DNA of 64,000 bases from Alphaproteobacteria bacterium. Lineage in GTDB: Bacteria; Pseudomonadota; Alphaproteobacteria; Rhizobiales; Rhizobiaceae. Below the pieces are notes generated by a model. The model had not been told where the DNA came from. It worked only from the letters and a program-made list of their open reading frames with translations, and did not search any database. The stretch is from the NCBI GenBank assembly GCA_018823835.1, contig JAHJHT010000002.1, positions 1,178,001 through 1,242,000 on the forward strand, given 5' to 3'. This document shows positions 63,151-64,000 of this stretch, one piece after another (the stretch's first letter is position 1; every line of letters starts with the position of its first letter). The position numbers and the translations under genes were made by a program.

Positions 63151-64000
63151 TAACCGGCCTTGATCTTCTCGAACTCGGCGATCATCTTCTGCTTCAGTTC
63201 GGCAGGCACCGGCGACTGGAACAGCGTCTTGTCGACGAACTTGTCGACATCGCCATAGCCTTGGGACTCAACGACGGCCTTGTCGACCGTGGCCATGCTC
63301 TTGGCGTTGGCGTGGCCGTAGCCCCAGTCCGACAGCAGGTAGCTGGCAACTTCCGGCGCGTTGATCGAGTTCAGGAAGTCGTAGGCCTTGTCTTCGCTGC
63401 CGGGGGCATCCTTGAGGCGAACATAGCCGCAGACCCAGGTGGAGAGACCTTCCTCGGTGTCGCGCTTGGCCTTGATCGGCGCGCCCGCCATGGCCGACTG
63501 AACTGCCGCGTCGTTCCATGCCCAGGCGAGATCGACCTCGCCGCCGCTCAGCGCCTGAACGATCTCGGTCGTGTCCGACCAGTAGAGCCGCACGTTCTTG
63601 TGAACCTCGCGCAGGAAGGCGGAAGCTTCCTCGAACTGCGCGTCGGTCATCGCCGACCAGTCGGTCAGGCCGATGGAGAGAGAGGCAAGCGCGTAGGCGT
63701 CATCGACATTGTCGCCGATCGAGACACGATCCTTGAACTTGGGATCGGCGAACGCCTTCAGCGACGCGATGTCCTTTTCGTCGATCTTCTCGGAATTGTA
63801 GGTGACGAGCGTGTTGCCCCAGTCCCACGGCAGGAACCATGCCGTGCCGTCGGCTGTCGTCGCCAGATCCTTCATCTTCATGATACCGGGATTGAGATCG
63901 TTCCATCCCTCGATCTTCGATGTGTCGAGGGGCTGCAGGAGTCCGGCTTCGCGCCACTTCACGACGCTCTGCGAGCAGGGATGCGCCAGGTCGGTCTTGA
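63147..64000 (-). CDS. Polyamine-type ABC substrate-binding protein (PotD-like), N-terminus outside window
   Basis: About 284 residues of a PotD/PotF-type periplasmic binding protein are present and the frame remains open to the window edge. AHPCSQSVVKWREAGLLQP, ADGTAWFLPWDWGNTLVTYN and the SLSIGLTDWSAMTDAQ segment fit this family. It should deliver the substrate to the PotABC-like genes at 58798-61608, which lie on the opposite strand beyond the amine oxidase. This split arrangement is unusual. The signal peptide is not in the window. Confidence 0.92.
   Translation of the reverse strand, partial: KTDLAHPCSQSVVKWREAGLLQPLDTSKIEGWNDLNPGIMKMKDLATTADGTAWFLPWDWGNTLVTYNSEKIDEKDIASLKAFADPKFKDRVSIGDNVDDAYALASLSIGLTDWSAMTDAQFEEASAFLREVHKNVRLYWSDTTEIVQALSGGEVDLAWAWNDAAVQSAMAGAPIKAKRDTEEGLSTWVCGYVRLKDAPGSEDKAYDFLNSINAPEVASYLLSDWGYGHANAKSMATVDKAVVESQGYGDVDKFVDKTLFQSPVPAELKQKMIAEFEKIKAGY

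Overview
This window is a stretch of chromosome from a high-GC alphaproteobacterium of the Rhizobiales. A Phyllobacteriaceae genus such as Mesorhizobium, Aminobacter or Nitratireductor fits best. The evidence is the protein families and gene order: rcdA-ruvCAB-ybgC-tolQRAB-pal-cpoB-tilS-ftsH, a biotin-dependent pyruvate carboxylase beside a liv cassette, CtrA-type TTAA-N7-TTAA sites and a CTTG-N18-CYTATNTNNG heat-shock promoter. The sequence looks mostly like core genome followed by catabolic accessory loci. I see no tRNA, rRNA, CRISPR array, insertion sequence, integrase or phage gene.

Layout. 1-6.4 kb: end of an M32 carboxypeptidase, an FAD dehydrogenase/nitroreductase/M20 amidohydrolase run, and a divergent ABC half-exporter. 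6.4-13.4 kb: rpmE with a structured leader, a DUF1304 protein, then leftward genes for an uncharacterised proton-channel plus OmpA-domain pair, a hemolysin III protein, suhB, efp, a Sel1 protein and a divergent ThiE-like protein. 13.5-17.2 kb: a TauE exporter, an acyl-CoA synthetase and two small membrane proteins. 17.2-30.1 kb: a cell-cycle and envelope block with a candidate small RNA, rcdA, ruvCAB, the Tol-Pal operon, tilS and ftsH. 30.5-38.4 kb: an RND adaptor/pump pair, a divergent LysR/SDR pair, a DUF3309 miniprotein and an MFS carrier. 38.5-48.4 kb: pyc and a complete liv transporter whose LivG carries an unusual C-terminal extension.

The last 15 kb is catabolic. 48.7-51.9 kb encodes three enzymes of trans-4-hydroxy-L-proline breakdown (epimerase, D-hydroxyproline dehydrogenase, DapA-family deaminase). 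Then come a DoxX protein and mmsA with a divergent LysR. 55.2-64 kb holds a Rieske oxygenase with a bridging Glu, a class III aminotransferase, a complete polyamine-type ABC importer, a flavin amine oxidase and the substrate-binding protein. The oxygenase and aminotransferase promoters share a 16-bp inverted repeat, which suggests one amine-catabolism regulon.

Points most worth following: (i) a three-hairpin candidate sRNA between two perfect CtrA-type boxes, the second of which faces rcdA; (ii) the LivG-linker-HhH fusion; (iii) the shared operator of the amine locus and the Rieske bridging Glu; (iv) a 35-codon 3' remnant of gnd inside the amine locus; (v) a possible alphaproteobacterial rpmE leader.
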